Assembly (NCBI GenBank): GCA_016841875.1
Contig: JAENYG010000008.1
Coordinates: 7,950 to 71,949 of the forward strand
DNA from: Syntrophomonas sp.
GTDB lineage: Bacteria; Bacillota; Syntrophomonadia; Syntrophomonadales; Syntrophomonadaceae
Length of the DNA stretch: 64,000 nucleotides
Reading direction: 5' to 3'
Shown: positions 53,611-62,946 of the stretch, one piece after another
How positions within the stretch are numbered: position 1 is the stretch's first letter
Layout: each line of letters starts with the position of its first letter
Notes under the pieces: generated by a model
Told to the model about the DNA's origin: nothing
Database searches by the model: none
What the model saw: only the letters and a program-made list of their open reading frames with translations
Made by a program: the position numbers and the translations under genes

Positions 53611-55377
53611 TTATGGTACAGCCGGATAGTCGTCATTATAAGAATCAAGAACGATATTCCGATAAGATTTGTTTTCATTCTGATTATACAGGAATATCAC
53701 CGGTATTAAGTGATCCGTCTCTTGATATTCTAAAGGATTGATTCTAAGATATACCAGATAAGCATATTTCCTCATCTCCCTTAAACTCTTACCCCTCATT
53801 TCAGGCACATATTTCTTCAAGAATCCATCATCGCTTAATAAAGAATTCAGCAGATTTTGAGCTTCTGATGTCTTATGGCGCTGAAGCTGTTCAGGAACCT
53901 GATATACCCGGTTGTTTAGCAGATAATCATATTTTAGTAATTCACTTACTGCATTAAAGTATTTGCCGCAAATTTTCTTGACGAATTGGGATAAGGATAT
54001 ATAGAGAGTGTCACGCCGATGAGGCTGGTCATATAGGCCATTAATTCGCCAAAATGACGCATATTCATCCAGCAGCGCAAAAGCATCACCTTCATAGATC
54101 ATATTCACAATATATTCCATGGTGTACCGGACCAGGCCAGCATTATAATATTTCTCTACCAGATCTTCTATATCATGAAGCTTGAGTAAATCAAGGTAAG
54201 TCATATAAGAATTGGCTAAGACCTCATATGGAGCTAATGTTTGAAATCTATAAGCATATTTATCTCTTTGGATATGTATTTGTGAACCTTTTAGAAGCTT
54301 TAAAAACCCTAGCTGAATAACATCAGGTTTAAGCCTGTAAACATCATTGAAAGATTGCCCGAATCGTCTATAATCTTCATAAGGCAGTCCCGCGATCAAA
54401 TCAATATGGAGATGAATGTTGTGGTATGATTGAATCTTTTTAGTATTGTTGACCAACCTGTCCCAGTCAGTGATTCGATTGACGGCCTGTAAAGATTTCT
54501 GACAGGTAGACTGGACACCAATTTCGAAATCAAAAATCCCCGCTGGAATATCTTTCAGAAAAATTAATCCTTCATCCGAAAACAATTCGGCACATACTTC
54601 AAAATGAAAAGAAGTACTCCTCTTTCCCCCCATTTCTTCTAGTATGAATTTCATCAGTTCTATAGAGCGCTTCTCATTGCTATTGAAGGTACGATCAACA
54701 AATTTTATTTTCTTTATACCATTTTGAATTAGAAACCTTAAATCCTTTTTAACCCGTTCCATAGGGAGATATCTTACTCCTCTGAGAGTAGACGATAAAC
54801 AATAGCTGCAGTTGAAGGGGCATCCCCTAGAAGTCTCATAATATACCATCTTGTGATCGTAATGTGACATATCTCCATGATAGGGGGATGGTATCATTGA
54901 CAAATCATTAATCAAGACGGCTGGTTCATTTCGAATTATGGTATCATGACAGCGACAGGTAACGCCCTGAAGTTTAGTGTAATCACTACCAGAAGATAAA
55001 TGCTCCAAGAGTGCTCTTAGGGTCTGCTCCCCTTCCCCGCTTATTATTATATCTATAGCTATATTGGTACTCATAATCTGCTCTGAATCATAAGAGACCT
55101 CAGGTCCCCCCAGAATTATTTTGCATTCTGGATCCATCTGCTTGTAATCACAGCACAGCTCCAGGATAAGCCTGATATTCCAGATGTAACATGACAAGCA
55201 TAAGACCGCAGGGTGAATACGATAAATCTCTGCCATAACACTTCCCAGCCTATCATTAATCGTAAATTCACGGCATTCTAACGTCCATTTCTCATCCTTA
55301 CACGATTCCCGCAGATACGCCAGGGCTAGCGAAGAATGGGTATATCTGGCATTTAAGGTAGTAAGTAATACTTTCAT
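53611..55377 (-). CDS. B12-binding-type radical SAM protein
   Basis: This 588-residue protein joins an N-terminal cobalamin-binding-like Rossmann domain (about 1-135, with MKVLLTTLNARYTHSSLALA) to a radical SAM domain with the cluster cysteines in TSRGCPFNCSYCLSSTLRG (CxxxCxxC). A long C-terminal part (about 375-588, with DUF4080-type features YFNAVSELLKYDYLLN) follows. Members modify small molecules or RNA using a radical from S-adenosylmethionine, but the reaction of this subgroup is unknown. No strong ribosome site is seen before the ATG. It shares a hairpin with the convergent GGDEF gene. Confidence 0.88.
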   Translation of the reverse strand: MKVLLTTLNARYTHSSLALAYLRESCKDEKWTLECREFTINDRLGSVMAEIYRIHPAVLCLSCYIWNIRLILELCCDYKQMDPECKIILGGPEVSYDSEQIMSTNIAIDIIISGEGEQTLRALLEHLSSGSDYTKLQGVTCRCHDTIIRNEPAVLINDLSMIPSPYHGDMSHYDHKMVYYETSRGCPFNCSYCLSSTLRGVRYLPMERVKKDLRFLIQNGIKKIKFVDRTFNSNEKRSIELMKFILEEMGGKRSTSFHFEVCAELFSDEGLIFLKDIPAGIFDFEIGVQSTCQKSLQAVNRITDWDRLVNNTKKIQSYHNIHLHIDLIAGLPYEDYRRFGQSFNDVYRLKPDVIQLGFLKLLKGSQIHIQRDKYAYRFQTLAPYEVLANSYMTYLDLLKLHDIEDLVEKYYNAGLVRYTMEYIVNMIYEGDAFALLDEYASFWRINGLYDQPHRRDTLYISLSQFVKKICGKYFNAVSELLKYDYLLNNRVYQVPEQLQRHKTSEAQNLLNSLLSDDGFLKKYVPEMRGKSLREMRKYAYLVYLRINPLEYQETDHLIPVIFLYNQNENKSYRNIVLDSYNDDYPAVP

Positions 55378-55457
55378 GTTTTACAGCCCATGATATTAAA
55401 GCAAATGACCGCCGAGCGGTCATTATTATTGTCTCTTAATCTCCTTTTATATGGGCC

Positions 55458-56357
55458 TTACTCCTCTCCAACAATTTTTATTTCCGGTACCAGGTCTACT
55501 TCATGTTTTTCCCTTGTTTTTTCCTGTATATAACGAATCAGATCAATAACATCTTCAGCGGTAGCGTTACCCTTATTGACAATAAATCCTGCATGTTTAC
55601 TGGATACCTCTGCACCACCAATGGAAAAACCTTTGAGGCCTAATCCCTCAATAATTGGGCCCACATAGAAACCTTCCGGTCTCCTGAAGGTGCTTCCTGC
55701 GCTGGGTTGTTCCAGCGGTTGTTTTTCGCTTCTGCGCCGGGCAAACTCTCTCATGGTCCCTATAATATCTTCCCTGCTGCCCGGTTTAAGATGTAGCCGG
55801 GCGGAAAGAACAATATATTCGCCTTTTTGAAATACGCTACTTCTATATTCGAATTTTATCTGCTCCCGGGTAAATGTCTTGAAATTACCCTCAGTGTCTA
55901 TGGCCAGCACCTCATAAACAAGGTCTTTCATTTCGCCATTATAGGCACCGGCATTCATGACCACTGCTCCACCCAGAGTTCCCGGTATTCCCTCTGCAAA
56001 CTCTAAGCCGCTCAAACCATGCTCTGCTGCTTCCAGCGCCAGGGCTGATAGGTTCATGCCTGCCTCGGCATATATTTCCTGTCCAGCAATAGAAAACCGG
56101 TTGAGGCCATTACCGAGTTTAATAACCATGCCCCTAATTCCTTTATCTCTGACCAGAACATTACTCCCCTGTCCCAGCAAAATAAATGCTATATTATTTT
56201 CCCGGCAGAAAGTCACTGTCATACAAATATCAGTAATGCTGTTGGGCAGGACCAGTACATCAGCTGGACCACCAATATTAAATGTAGTATGATGTTTCAT
56301 CTCTACATTAAGCTTAATCTGATCAGCTGATAAAAAATTATACAGTTTTGAATACAT
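55458..56357 (-). CDS. murB: UDP-N-acetylenolpyruvoylglucosamine reductase MurB
   Basis: This 299-residue FAD enzyme reduces UDP-GlcNAc-enolpyruvate to UDP-MurNAc in peptidoglycan synthesis. Visible signatures are TTFNIGGPADVLVLP, LGQGSNVLVRDKGI, LEFAEGIPGTLGGAVVMNAG, the catalytic Ser in PSAGSTFRRP, and the Glu in EVDLVPEIKIVG. The length and the YPSAGS-type loop fit the shorter (type II) MurB class. AGGAG precedes the ATG. It lies apart from other mur genes, 80 bp upstream of the radical SAM gene on the same strand. Confidence 0.94.
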   Translation of the reverse strand: MYSKLYNFLSADQIKLNVEMKHHTTFNIGGPADVLVLPNSITDICMTVTFCRENNIAFILLGQGSNVLVRDKGIRGMVIKLGNGLNRFSIAGQEIYAEAGMNLSALALEAAEHGLSGLEFAEGIPGTLGGAVVMNAGAYNGEMKDLVYEVLAIDTEGNFKTFTREQIKFEYRSSVFQKGEYIVLSARLHLKPGSREDIIGTMREFARRRSEKQPLEQPSAGSTFRRPEGFYVGPIIEGLGLKGFSIGGAEVSSKHAGFIVNKGNATAEDVIDLIRYIQEKTREKHEVDLVPEIKIVGEE

Positions 56358-56410
56358 GTAAAATCTCCTGTTAGTTTATATATGCTCATTCTATTTAAGT
56401 ATTTTAAGGT

Positions 56411-57676
56411 TTATTCCAGGTTGGTGACCTGAATCCCAGTTTTACTGGCTTCTGGCATTATAATAATAGAAGGATTATCCCCATGTTTCATATAAGCTAT
56501 TCTTAGAGCTTCTTCCAGGCTCTCAGCATATTGCAGGAACATATCTACTACCATACTCTGGCTTAAACTGCTGACCAGGATAACGTCAGCCTTTCTTAAG
56601 GTCCTGCAGATAGCATAAGCTTTATGGCCACCCAGTTCAAAATTATTATAGAAACGCTCAACAATATCTTCCGGGGTATTGGCCTGCCTGATCCATTCCT
56701 CAAAGGTTTCTTCACCCAGCCCCTCACTGCATTCAGCCAGAAGTATTATGGACCCACCCTCCTTTACTGCCAGCGAAGCAGAATCTAAAGCTTTTTGAGA
56801 TTGGTACATATTAATGTCTTTGGGATATCCGCCACAGCCTGCAATAACTATATCGGCTGGTTGTTTAATCGAAACAACATTATGTTTTTCACAATATTTT
56901 ACGCATAACAGCCACGCCTCATACACATCTCCAGCAGCAGCAAAAAGAATTTCATCTTTTCCAGCCGTGACTACATTAACAATATAATCTACTCCCACCT
57001 TCCGGGCCGCTTCCAGCATAATATCGCTTACCGGGTTACTGCTGTAATTACCCAGACAGGCACGCTCATCACTCATCATTTTGTGGTTGGATTCAATAAG
57101 TCCCCTCCCGGCTACTCCGGGAAGAATTGATTTTCTGCCCCCGGAATAGCCTGCAAAATAATGCAGGTTAACCAGTCCAGTCGTTATTAACAAATCAGCA
57201 TCCGCTACGGTTTGGTTGATCACTAATTCCATTCCATTGCTTAAATGCCCTAATGACACTAGATTCTCATCACAATTATGATTTTCGATCCGGTATTTAC
57301 TGCATATCGCATCACCAAATATTATCCGGTTTTCCTCTGCAGTATGCGGACGATGAATTCCAAGCGCCACCAGCAAGATTATATTCTCTGCCGGTATGCC
57401 AGCATCTTCCAATTCTCTTAAGATCGGCGGTAGGATTAACTGGTAGGGTGTTGGTCGGGTAATATCATTTACAACAATTACTGCATTAGCAGCCTTTTTC
57501 TCATATATGATTTCCGGGAGATTTTTAGTATATACCGGGTTCGCTAGCGCCTTATTTAAGACTTCCCTGCTGTCGAATGCTGTACTGACAGGTGGCGGTT
57601 CAACAATCTGCAGTATATTGCGGTCTGATAGTTTTATTTCGATTTGTTCTTTTCCATAGGCCATTTTTATAATCAT
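56411..57676 (-). CDS. larA: Nickel-dependent lactate racemase family protein LarA
   Basis: This 421-residue protein belongs to the LarA family, which isomerises 2-hydroxyacids with a nickel-pincer nucleotide cofactor. Signatures are NDITRPTP, ALGIHRPHTAEE, LVNLHYFAGYSGGRKSILPG with the cofactor-linking Lys, and GCGGYPKDINMYQSQKALDS. Start ATG 57676 has AGGGG seven bases upstream; the longer frame at 57697 has none. The maturation genes larB, larC and larE are not in the window. It is divergent from glcD/glcF, so lactate interconversion before oxidation is plausible, but LarA homologues act on other hydroxyacids too. Confidence 0.9.
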   Translation of the reverse strand: MIIKMAYGKEQIEIKLSDRNILQIVEPPPVSTAFDSREVLNKALANPVYTKNLPEIIYEKKAANAVIVVNDITRPTPYQLILPPILRELEDAGIPAENIILLVALGIHRPHTAEENRIIFGDAICSKYRIENHNCDENLVSLGHLSNGMELVINQTVADADLLITTGLVNLHYFAGYSGGRKSILPGVAGRGLIESNHKMMSDERACLGNYSSNPVSDIMLEAARKVGVDYIVNVVTAGKDEILFAAAGDVYEAWLLCVKYCEKHNVVSIKQPADIVIAGCGGYPKDINMYQSQKALDSASLAVKEGGSIILLAECSEGLGEETFEEWIRQANTPEDIVERFYNNFELGGHKAYAICRTLRKADVILVSSLSQSMVVDMFLQYAESLEEALRIAYMKHGDNPSIIIMPEASKTGIQVTNLE

Positions 57677-57813
57677 TTCAAAACCCCTGCTATTCATTGA
57701 TTATTTGTGAATTTATTATAGTTTATTGCTCCTTTAAGCTAAAATCAACCCTGCCGCCCACCGTTATGTTATAAACAACTATAAATTTACAGGATAAATG
57801 TTAATATTCTTTG

Positions 57814-57822
57814 TGATATAAT
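57814..57822 (+). promoter_or_regulatory. Extended -10 promoter of the glcD operon
   Basis: TGATATAAT (57814-57822) is a perfect extended -10; the -35 is weak. It is about 45 bases upstream of the glcD start. Confidence 0.45.
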
Positions 57823-57870
57823 AAGCAGTGATTTGATTGCAAGTAAAAATGCCCACAAGGGGGAGAAAAT

Positions 57871-59271
57871 ATGGAAACTTCGAAGCTTAAACAGGAATTG
57901 GTCAAGCTGCTGGGTAAGGATAAGGTTCTGACTGAAGACCTTGATCTCATGTACTATTCATACGACAGTTCATTTTTAACTAAATTGGAGCCTTCCCAGC
58001 CTAATGCAGTTGTATTCCCAAAATCTACCGAAGATGTGCAGAAGGTAGTTGAATTCGCTTATGCCAACCAGATCAATATTGTGCCCAGGGGGGCTGGAAC
58101 AGGTGAAACAGGGGGATGTATAGCCGTCCAGGGTGGTATCGTACTGGATCTATCCACCTGGAATGAGATTATCGAAATTGATGTAAAAAATATGCAGGTT
58201 ATTGTGAGCCCCGGAGTAATTCATGCTGAGCTGAACAATGAACTGGCTAAACATAATCTCTTTTTTCCGCCTGATCCCGGCAGCAGTATGATGTGTACGG
58301 TGGGTGGAATGGTGGCCAACAATGCGTCAGGTCTTCGGGCGGTCAAGTACTGGGCGACCGAGCCTTATATACTGGGATTAGAAGTCGTAATGCCCAATGG
58401 GGATGTTATTATTACCGGTGGTATGAAGGCCAGGTGTATCAAAAATGTCTCCGGAATCAATTTAACCAAGCTCATGGTCGGCTCTGAAGGAATTCTAGGA
58501 GTTGTTACTAGAATAAGGCTGAGGTGTTTCCCGAAACCAAAAGCTCGCGGTATTGCTATGGCAGTATTTGATAATCTGGATGATGCACCAGAGGCGGTAA
58601 TGGATGTCTACCAGGCTGGGATACTTCCCTCTGGTATCGAAATACTGGATAGTTCAGCTATCAAAGCGGTAAATGATTTTAAGCCGGAGATAAAATTGCC
58701 GGATGCAGAAGCGATTCTGCTTTTTGAAGTAGATGGAAACCCGCCCAGCGTTGAATATGAGGGGCAGGTAATACGAGAAGTTACTGGCCAGAGGGCTCGT
58801 TCAGTTGAATGGGCGACTGAGCCTAAACGTATGGCTGAGCTATGGGAAGGAAGAAGTGTTACTGCTGCTGCTTCAGCCAGGGTGCGGCCTGATGGAAGCA
58901 GAATATTTGCTGGTGAAGATATTAGTGTTCCGATTTCACGTGTTGCTGATACACTAAGAGCCTTACGTGATTTAGCCGATCAACATGGCATACAGATTGT
59001 AAACTATGGCCACATTGGCGATGGAAATGTGCATACTGCTCCCGTTATTAATCCGGAAATACCTGAAGAAGTTGAGAAAGTAATAAAATTTGTTGATGAA
59101 GTGCATTTACTGGCTATCGAAATGAACGGATCGACCACCGGTGAGCATGGGGTTGGAGCTGTGAGGCGTCCTTATGCAGAGCTTGAACATGGTAAGGCAG
59201 TTGAATATATGCGAAAAATCAAAGCGGCTTTTGACCCAGCAGGAATAATGAATCCCGGGAAAGTGTTCTAA
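57871..59271 (+). CDS. glcD: FAD-linked lactate/glycolate oxidase subunit
   Basis: This 466-residue protein is a VAO-type flavoprotein. The FAD-binding part (about 40-220) has VVFPKSTEDVQKVVEFAYAN, IVPRGAGTGETGGC, DPGSSMMCTVGGMVANNAS and VGSEGILGVVT. The C-terminal substrate domain has GHIGDGNVHTAPVIN and GSTTGEHGVGAVRRPYAELE near the end. It oxidises D-lactate or glycolate; with the next gene it forms a GlcD-GlcF pair. GGGGGAG precedes the ATG. The two genes are 19 bp apart and likely cotranscribed. LarA is divergent upstream, which supports lactate as the substrate. Confidence 0.92.
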   Translation: METSKLKQELVKLLGKDKVLTEDLDLMYYSYDSSFLTKLEPSQPNAVVFPKSTEDVQKVVEFAYANQINIVPRGAGTGETGGCIAVQGGIVLDLSTWNEIIEIDVKNMQVIVSPGVIHAELNNELAKHNLFFPPDPGSSMMCTVGGMVANNASGLRAVKYWATEPYILGLEVVMPNGDVIITGGMKARCIKNVSGINLTKLMVGSEGILGVVTRIRLRCFPKPKARGIAMAVFDNLDDAPEAVMDVYQAGILPSGIEILDSSAIKAVNDFKPEIKLPDAEAILLFEVDGNPPSVEYEGQVIREVTGQRARSVEWATEPKRMAELWEGRSVTAAASARVRPDGSRIFAGEDISVPISRVADTLRALRDLADQHGIQIVNYGHIGDGNVHTAPVINPEIPEEVEKVIKFVDEVHLLAIEMNGSTTGEHGVGAVRRPYAELEHGKAVEYMRKIKAAFDPAGIMNPGKVF

Positions 59272-59290
59272 GGAGTAGTGAGGTTAAGTT

Positions 59291-60571
59291 ATGGAGTTTA
59301 AAAAATTACCGCCCGTTAAGGATCAGCTGATGAAATGTGTGCGCTGCGGCAAGTGCCGGAGTGTTTGTCCTGTATTTGCTGAAGTAGGGATTGAGACTAC
59401 TGCTCCTCGCGGACATGTTTTTATGGTACAGATGCTGAGGGATGGCAAGGTCGAACCTACTAATGAAGTCTACGAAAGACTAGGTCAGTGCCTGTTATGT
59501 GAGACCTGTTCCGTTAACTGCCCGTCAGGCATAGATGTGCATGAATTAAACGCGGCAGCCAGATCATATATATATGAAAATAATCCTAGTGCCGGCAAAG
59601 AGTTGTTATTTGATACCCTTTGGACTAGACCAGGAATGCTGCGATCTTCTGCACGAGTCATGAGCACGGTTCAGAAACTGGGCTTACAGACCCTGGCACG
59701 AAAAACCGGACTTACCAAAATTCTACCGGGCGATCTCAAGGAAGCCGAACAGATGATGGATAATATACCATCTAAATCAGCCCGAAGCAGTTTGTCTGAG
59801 ATCAATCCTGCCCTAGGTAAAAAGAAATATACGGTGGGGTATTTTCTGGGATGCGGGACTGACCTTTTCAACCCCAGTGTAGCAACTGCTACAGTAGACG
59901 TGCTGACCCGTAATGGGTGTGAAGTTATTATTCCTAAAGACATGAAGTGCTGCGGTCTGCCTCATATTGCGAATGGAAAAATGGAAACCGCCCAAAAGCT
60001 GGCCGCCCACAATATTAAAGTGTTTAAAGCTTATGATTTGGACTATATTGTTACCGATTGTGCTTCTTGTTCATCAGCTTTGTCCCGAAAAAACATGGAG
60101 TTTCTATTTGCCGGGCTAAAAATAGAAGATGAAGCCCTGGCCTTATCAGAAAAGGTTATGGATCTTACAGTATTCTTAATTAATGTACTTGATATAAGAT
60201 TACCTGAAGATAAAACCGCCCCGAAAATACGGGTTACCTATCATGACCCCTGTCACCTGGCTAATGCCCAGTTGATCAAGAATCAGCCTCGAGAGGTTCT
60301 GAGAAGAATTCCCGGGGTGGAGCTGGTCGAAATGAAGGCCGCCAACACCTGCTGTGGTGGTTCAGGAACATACAGTACCACCCATTACGAGATGTCGATG
60401 AAAATACTGGATAAGAAAATGGATAATGCTATGGCCACCGGTGCGGAAATAGTGGCTACCTGCTGCCCCAGCTGCATGATGCAGTTAAACTACGGCTGTA
60501 AGCGTAATAATTGGGATATTGAAGTATTACACCCAGTTGAACTGCTCAGTCGTTATTACCGGAATAATTAA
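59291..60571 (+). CDS. glcF: Iron-sulfur subunit of the lactate/glycolate oxidase
   Basis: This 426-residue protein is a two-4Fe-4S, two-CCG-domain subunit. The cluster motifs are CVRCGKCRSVCPVF and CLLCETCSVNCPSG, and the CCG repeats are KDMKCCGLPHIANG and ANTCCGGSGTYSTTHYEMSM, with a final CCPSCMMQLNYG. Related subunits pass electrons from the flavoprotein to quinone or to an electron-transfer flavoprotein. GAGGTTAAG lies before the ATG. A REP-like palindrome follows 33 bases after its stop codon. Confidence 0.92.
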   Translation: MEFKKLPPVKDQLMKCVRCGKCRSVCPVFAEVGIETTAPRGHVFMVQMLRDGKVEPTNEVYERLGQCLLCETCSVNCPSGIDVHELNAAARSYIYENNPSAGKELLFDTLWTRPGMLRSSARVMSTVQKLGLQTLARKTGLTKILPGDLKEAEQMMDNIPSKSARSSLSEINPALGKKKYTVGYFLGCGTDLFNPSVATATVDVLTRNGCEVIIPKDMKCCGLPHIANGKMETAQKLAAHNIKVFKAYDLDYIVTDCASCSSALSRKNMEFLFAGLKIEDEALALSEKVMDLTVFLINVLDIRLPEDKTAPKIRVTYHDPCHLANAQLIKNQPREVLRRIPGVELVEMKAANTCCGGSGTYSTTHYEMSMKILDKKMDNAMATGAEIVATCCPSCMMQLNYGCKRNNWDIEVLHPVELLSRYYRNN

Positions 60572-60603
60572 AGCTTTGTGGTCAGGCACTGACTTTCTGG
60601 AAT

Positions 60604-60679
60604 GGTGCCAGGCACTAACTTACTAACTTATTCTCTTTAGTATTTAATGGAATAAGTTAGTAAGTTAGTGCCTGGCACC
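60604..60679. repeat. REP-like perfect palindrome with GGTGCCAGGCAC core
   Basis: Two perfect 29-bp arms (60604-60632 and 60651-60679) each begin or end with GGTGCCAGGCAC, itself a small palindrome, plus an AACTTACTAACTTATT tail. A diverged partial copy lies just upstream (60590-60602). It separates glcF from the convergent chemoreceptor gene. Confidence 0.9.
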
Positions 60680-60693
60680 ATGTTTCTGATTGA

Positions 60694-61848
60694 TTACAAT
60701 TTCTTTGAAATATTGTTTAATTCATCGGACATGGCGGTTATTTCTTCAATACTTGCTGTGATTTCCTCCGTAGCTGCTGCCTGTTCCTGGACTGCTGACA
60801 AAGATAATTTGCTCTTTTCATTTGCTTCCCTGGTTATTTCCTTTATGGTATTAGTTAATTGTGCTATCTTCGGTACTGTTCCCTTGGATTGTTCTGACAG
60901 ATGTCTAATTTCTTCTGCAACGACACCAAAGCCCCGGCCAGCTTCACCTGCCCGCGCTGCTTCTATAGCTGCATTAAGACCTAACATCTTAGTTTCCTCG
61001 GCTATCTCTTTTATGAATACTGATACTTCGTTAATTTGTTCTGCATAATCAATTATTTCTTTAATGCTGGCATTCAGAGACTGTTCATTAGAATGTATGT
61101 CAGTTGCAGATCCTGCCAATTGTTGAATGGCAGCACCAATGCTGCTCAGACCTTCTCCAAGATTGTTGGACATGTCACGCAGTGTAACCGCCGTTTGTTT
61201 TGGAGTAACGAGACCCAGGGTAGCGACAAAATTTTCCTTGTTGTCATCCAGCAATGGATAGCTTACTACATTAACCGGAATACCATATCTGGCAGCATCA
61301 ATTTCTACCGTTATCGGCTGTTGAGATTTTAAAGCTTTGTAAGCAACATCTTCCGGCTTTAACTCATGACCTAAATTAGTTGGCTCTATGTTGACATTCC
61401 AATTTTTGGATTCCTGTCTATAGGCAACTTTCTGTAAATCGGTCATATATATGATAGATCCTTCGTGAAACATCTCCGCCAGTATTGGTGCAAAATCACC
61501 GAAAGCTGCTGCAACTGGATGCAATTTAGGTACTACTATAGAAAATGCACCTAGCGTTTCTCCATCATCATTGATAACTGGTATTGATGAGATTTCCAAT
61601 CTCATCCCATATACAGAACGTGGAACATTTTCATTCACTACCTTTTTTTCTTTTATTGACTTCATGGTAGTAGTAGTAGCATCTAATTTATGTCCAACTT
61701 TAAATAATTCAATGGTAAATGAATCTGATTGTTTCATCCAGACCACTGTGCTGCCTTCCACAATTACAAACAAAACCCCTCCAGGGATCATCTTCACCAT
61801 TATTTCTGATAATACTTTACATGAATCTAAAGCTCGTGTCGAAATCAC
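60694..61848 (-). CDS. Cytosolic methyl-accepting chemotaxis protein with duplicated sensor module
   Basis: I take GTG 61848 as the start because GGGGGAG sits six bases upstream; the longer frame begins in an implausible Arg-rich stretch. The 384-residue protein has no membrane segment. Two related modules lie in its first 215 residues, with [20 protein letters not shown] and [20 protein letters not shown] aligned, and ALGLVTPK- or FSIVVPK-type ends, so the sensor is a tandem duplication, perhaps PAS- or Cache-like. The signalling domain (about 240-384) has the tip [20 protein letters not shown] and [13 protein letters not shown]. The ligand is unknown. The intergenic region 61849-62247 is described separately. 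Confidence 0.88.
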   Translation of the reverse strand: MISTRALDSCKVLSEIMVKMIPGGVLFVIVEGSTVVWMKQSDSFTIELFKVGHKLDATTTTMKSIKEKKVVNENVPRSVYGMRLEISSIPVINDDGETLGAFSIVVPKLHPVAAAFGDFAPILAEMFHEGSIIYMTDLQKVAYRQESKNWNVNIEPTNLGHELKPEDVAYKALKSQQPITVEIDAARYGIPVNVVSYPLLDDNKENFVATLGLVTPKQTAVTLRDMSNNLGEGLSSIGAAIQQLAGSATDIHSNEQSLNASIKEIIDYAEQINEVSVFIKEIAEETKMLGLNAAIEAARAGEAGRGFGVVAEEIRHLSEQSKGTVPKIAQLTNTIKEITREANEKSKLSLSAVQEQAAATEEITASIEEITAMSDELNNISKKL

Positions 61849-62131
61849 CACTATCTCCCCCTTCTTTGCCAATAGCCTCACCCTTACTGAAAATCGCCTC
61901 CTGCACATTACTAACTGCAGCAAATACAAAGACTTATAATAGCGAATATTGTTTCAATAGAATAATCAACACCTTAATAAATTTGCATGGGCATCTCTCC
62001 TTTATTGTATCCTAATACTTAATATTTTAGTTCTTATATCATATATCGTATTTTATTTTAGATTTATTGTCCTATTTATTCATTTATTTTAGCATAATAA
62101 TAGTTATTTTGGCAGAATATTTTAATAATTT

Positions 62132-62159
62132 TATATATTTGCATTAATGCAAATATATA
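62132..62159. promoter_or_regulatory. Perfect 28-bp AT-rich palindrome
   Basis: This palindrome is perfect and centred on GCATTAATGC with ATATATT arms. It lies about 285 bases upstream of the chemoreceptor start and about 90 bases from the intron end. It could be an operator. The rest of 61849-62247 is AT-rich and shows no gene. Confidence 0.4.
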
Positions 62160-62247
62160 TTAACAAACAGCAATATCCTTAAACTCCAAATATCCATACC
62201 CAACGATGTATTTTTTGTTTAGACCAGATCTCTTGATTATGAATAGG

Positions 62248-62897
62248 AATCGAGTAGGAGGGGGTGACTAACCCCCGTCCTCTCACACCACCGCTCATGC
62301 GGTTCCGCAAGCGGCGGTTCGGCTTTAGTAAATTTGGCGTATGCCGTGCGTGGTTTATCTTCAATAACTAAGCGTTCTTATCTTTTGTCATCGGTTTCCA
62401 ACCTACTTTCAGATAAGCAACCTCTTTCGAGCAACTGCTATCTTCGTTATTTTAGTAAACCATGTCTAATTTACTGCAACCGTCGAGCCCTTTTCTCCAT
62501 TAGCTTTCACTAACTTCTTCGATACTACGACTCGAACTGACTTCTGCATGTTCAGCTTTACCTTGTGATAAAGGTTACTAAGTAGCGAATATTTTATCGC
62601 TATGCAGAGCGTACCATGCAGATCTCCCCCGTTAAGGCGCATAGTCTTTCACTCCATATACCTGCCACATTTACACAGCATACCTTCGGATAGTTATTGG
62701 GCTTCAGTTTGTGTTGCAACCTTACCCGATATGCCATGCCTTCTATGTGATTTCTGTCCGTCAGGCCAGAGATTTGCCATCCGACTTCCTTCAGATTCCG
62801 TCTCGCGGCGGACACCCTTGTCTTTGGCTGTACACTTCCCACTATCAGGGTGTGTTAGGGACTTTCACCCGTTAGACTATGCCCATGCAGGGCGAAC
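62248..62897 (-). mobile_element. Group IIC intron lacking its reverse transcriptase ORF
   Basis: On the minus strand the region starts with GTTCGCCCTGCATGGGC (5' end near 62897) and has GGGTGAAAGTCCC and AAGGGTGTCCGCC typical of domain I of group IIC introns. It contains domain V (GAACCGCC at 62320 to GGTGGTG at 62286) and domain VI (62285-62248) ending TCCTACTCGATT. The order and several motifs match the well-studied Oceanobacillus iheyensis IIC intron from memory. It is about 650 nt. No frame for a maturase is present, so domain IV has lost its ORF. The 5' end overlaps a perfect palindrome downstream of the dacF-like gene, which is the preferred IIC target type. Confidence 0.88.
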
Positions 62898-62943
62898 AAC
62901 ACAAATAAGTTCGGTACCAGGTACCGAACTTATTTGTGTTGTT
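62895..62943. repeat. Perfect palindrome with GGTACCAGGTACC centre at the intron 5' end
   Basis: Arms of 24 bp (62895-62918 and 62920-62943) flank one base. The centre matches the GGTGCCAGGCAC core at 60604 as GGTRCCAGGYACC. It starts three bases beyond the carboxypeptidase stop and may act as its terminator on the minus strand. Confidence 0.9.
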
Positions 62944-62946
62944 GAT

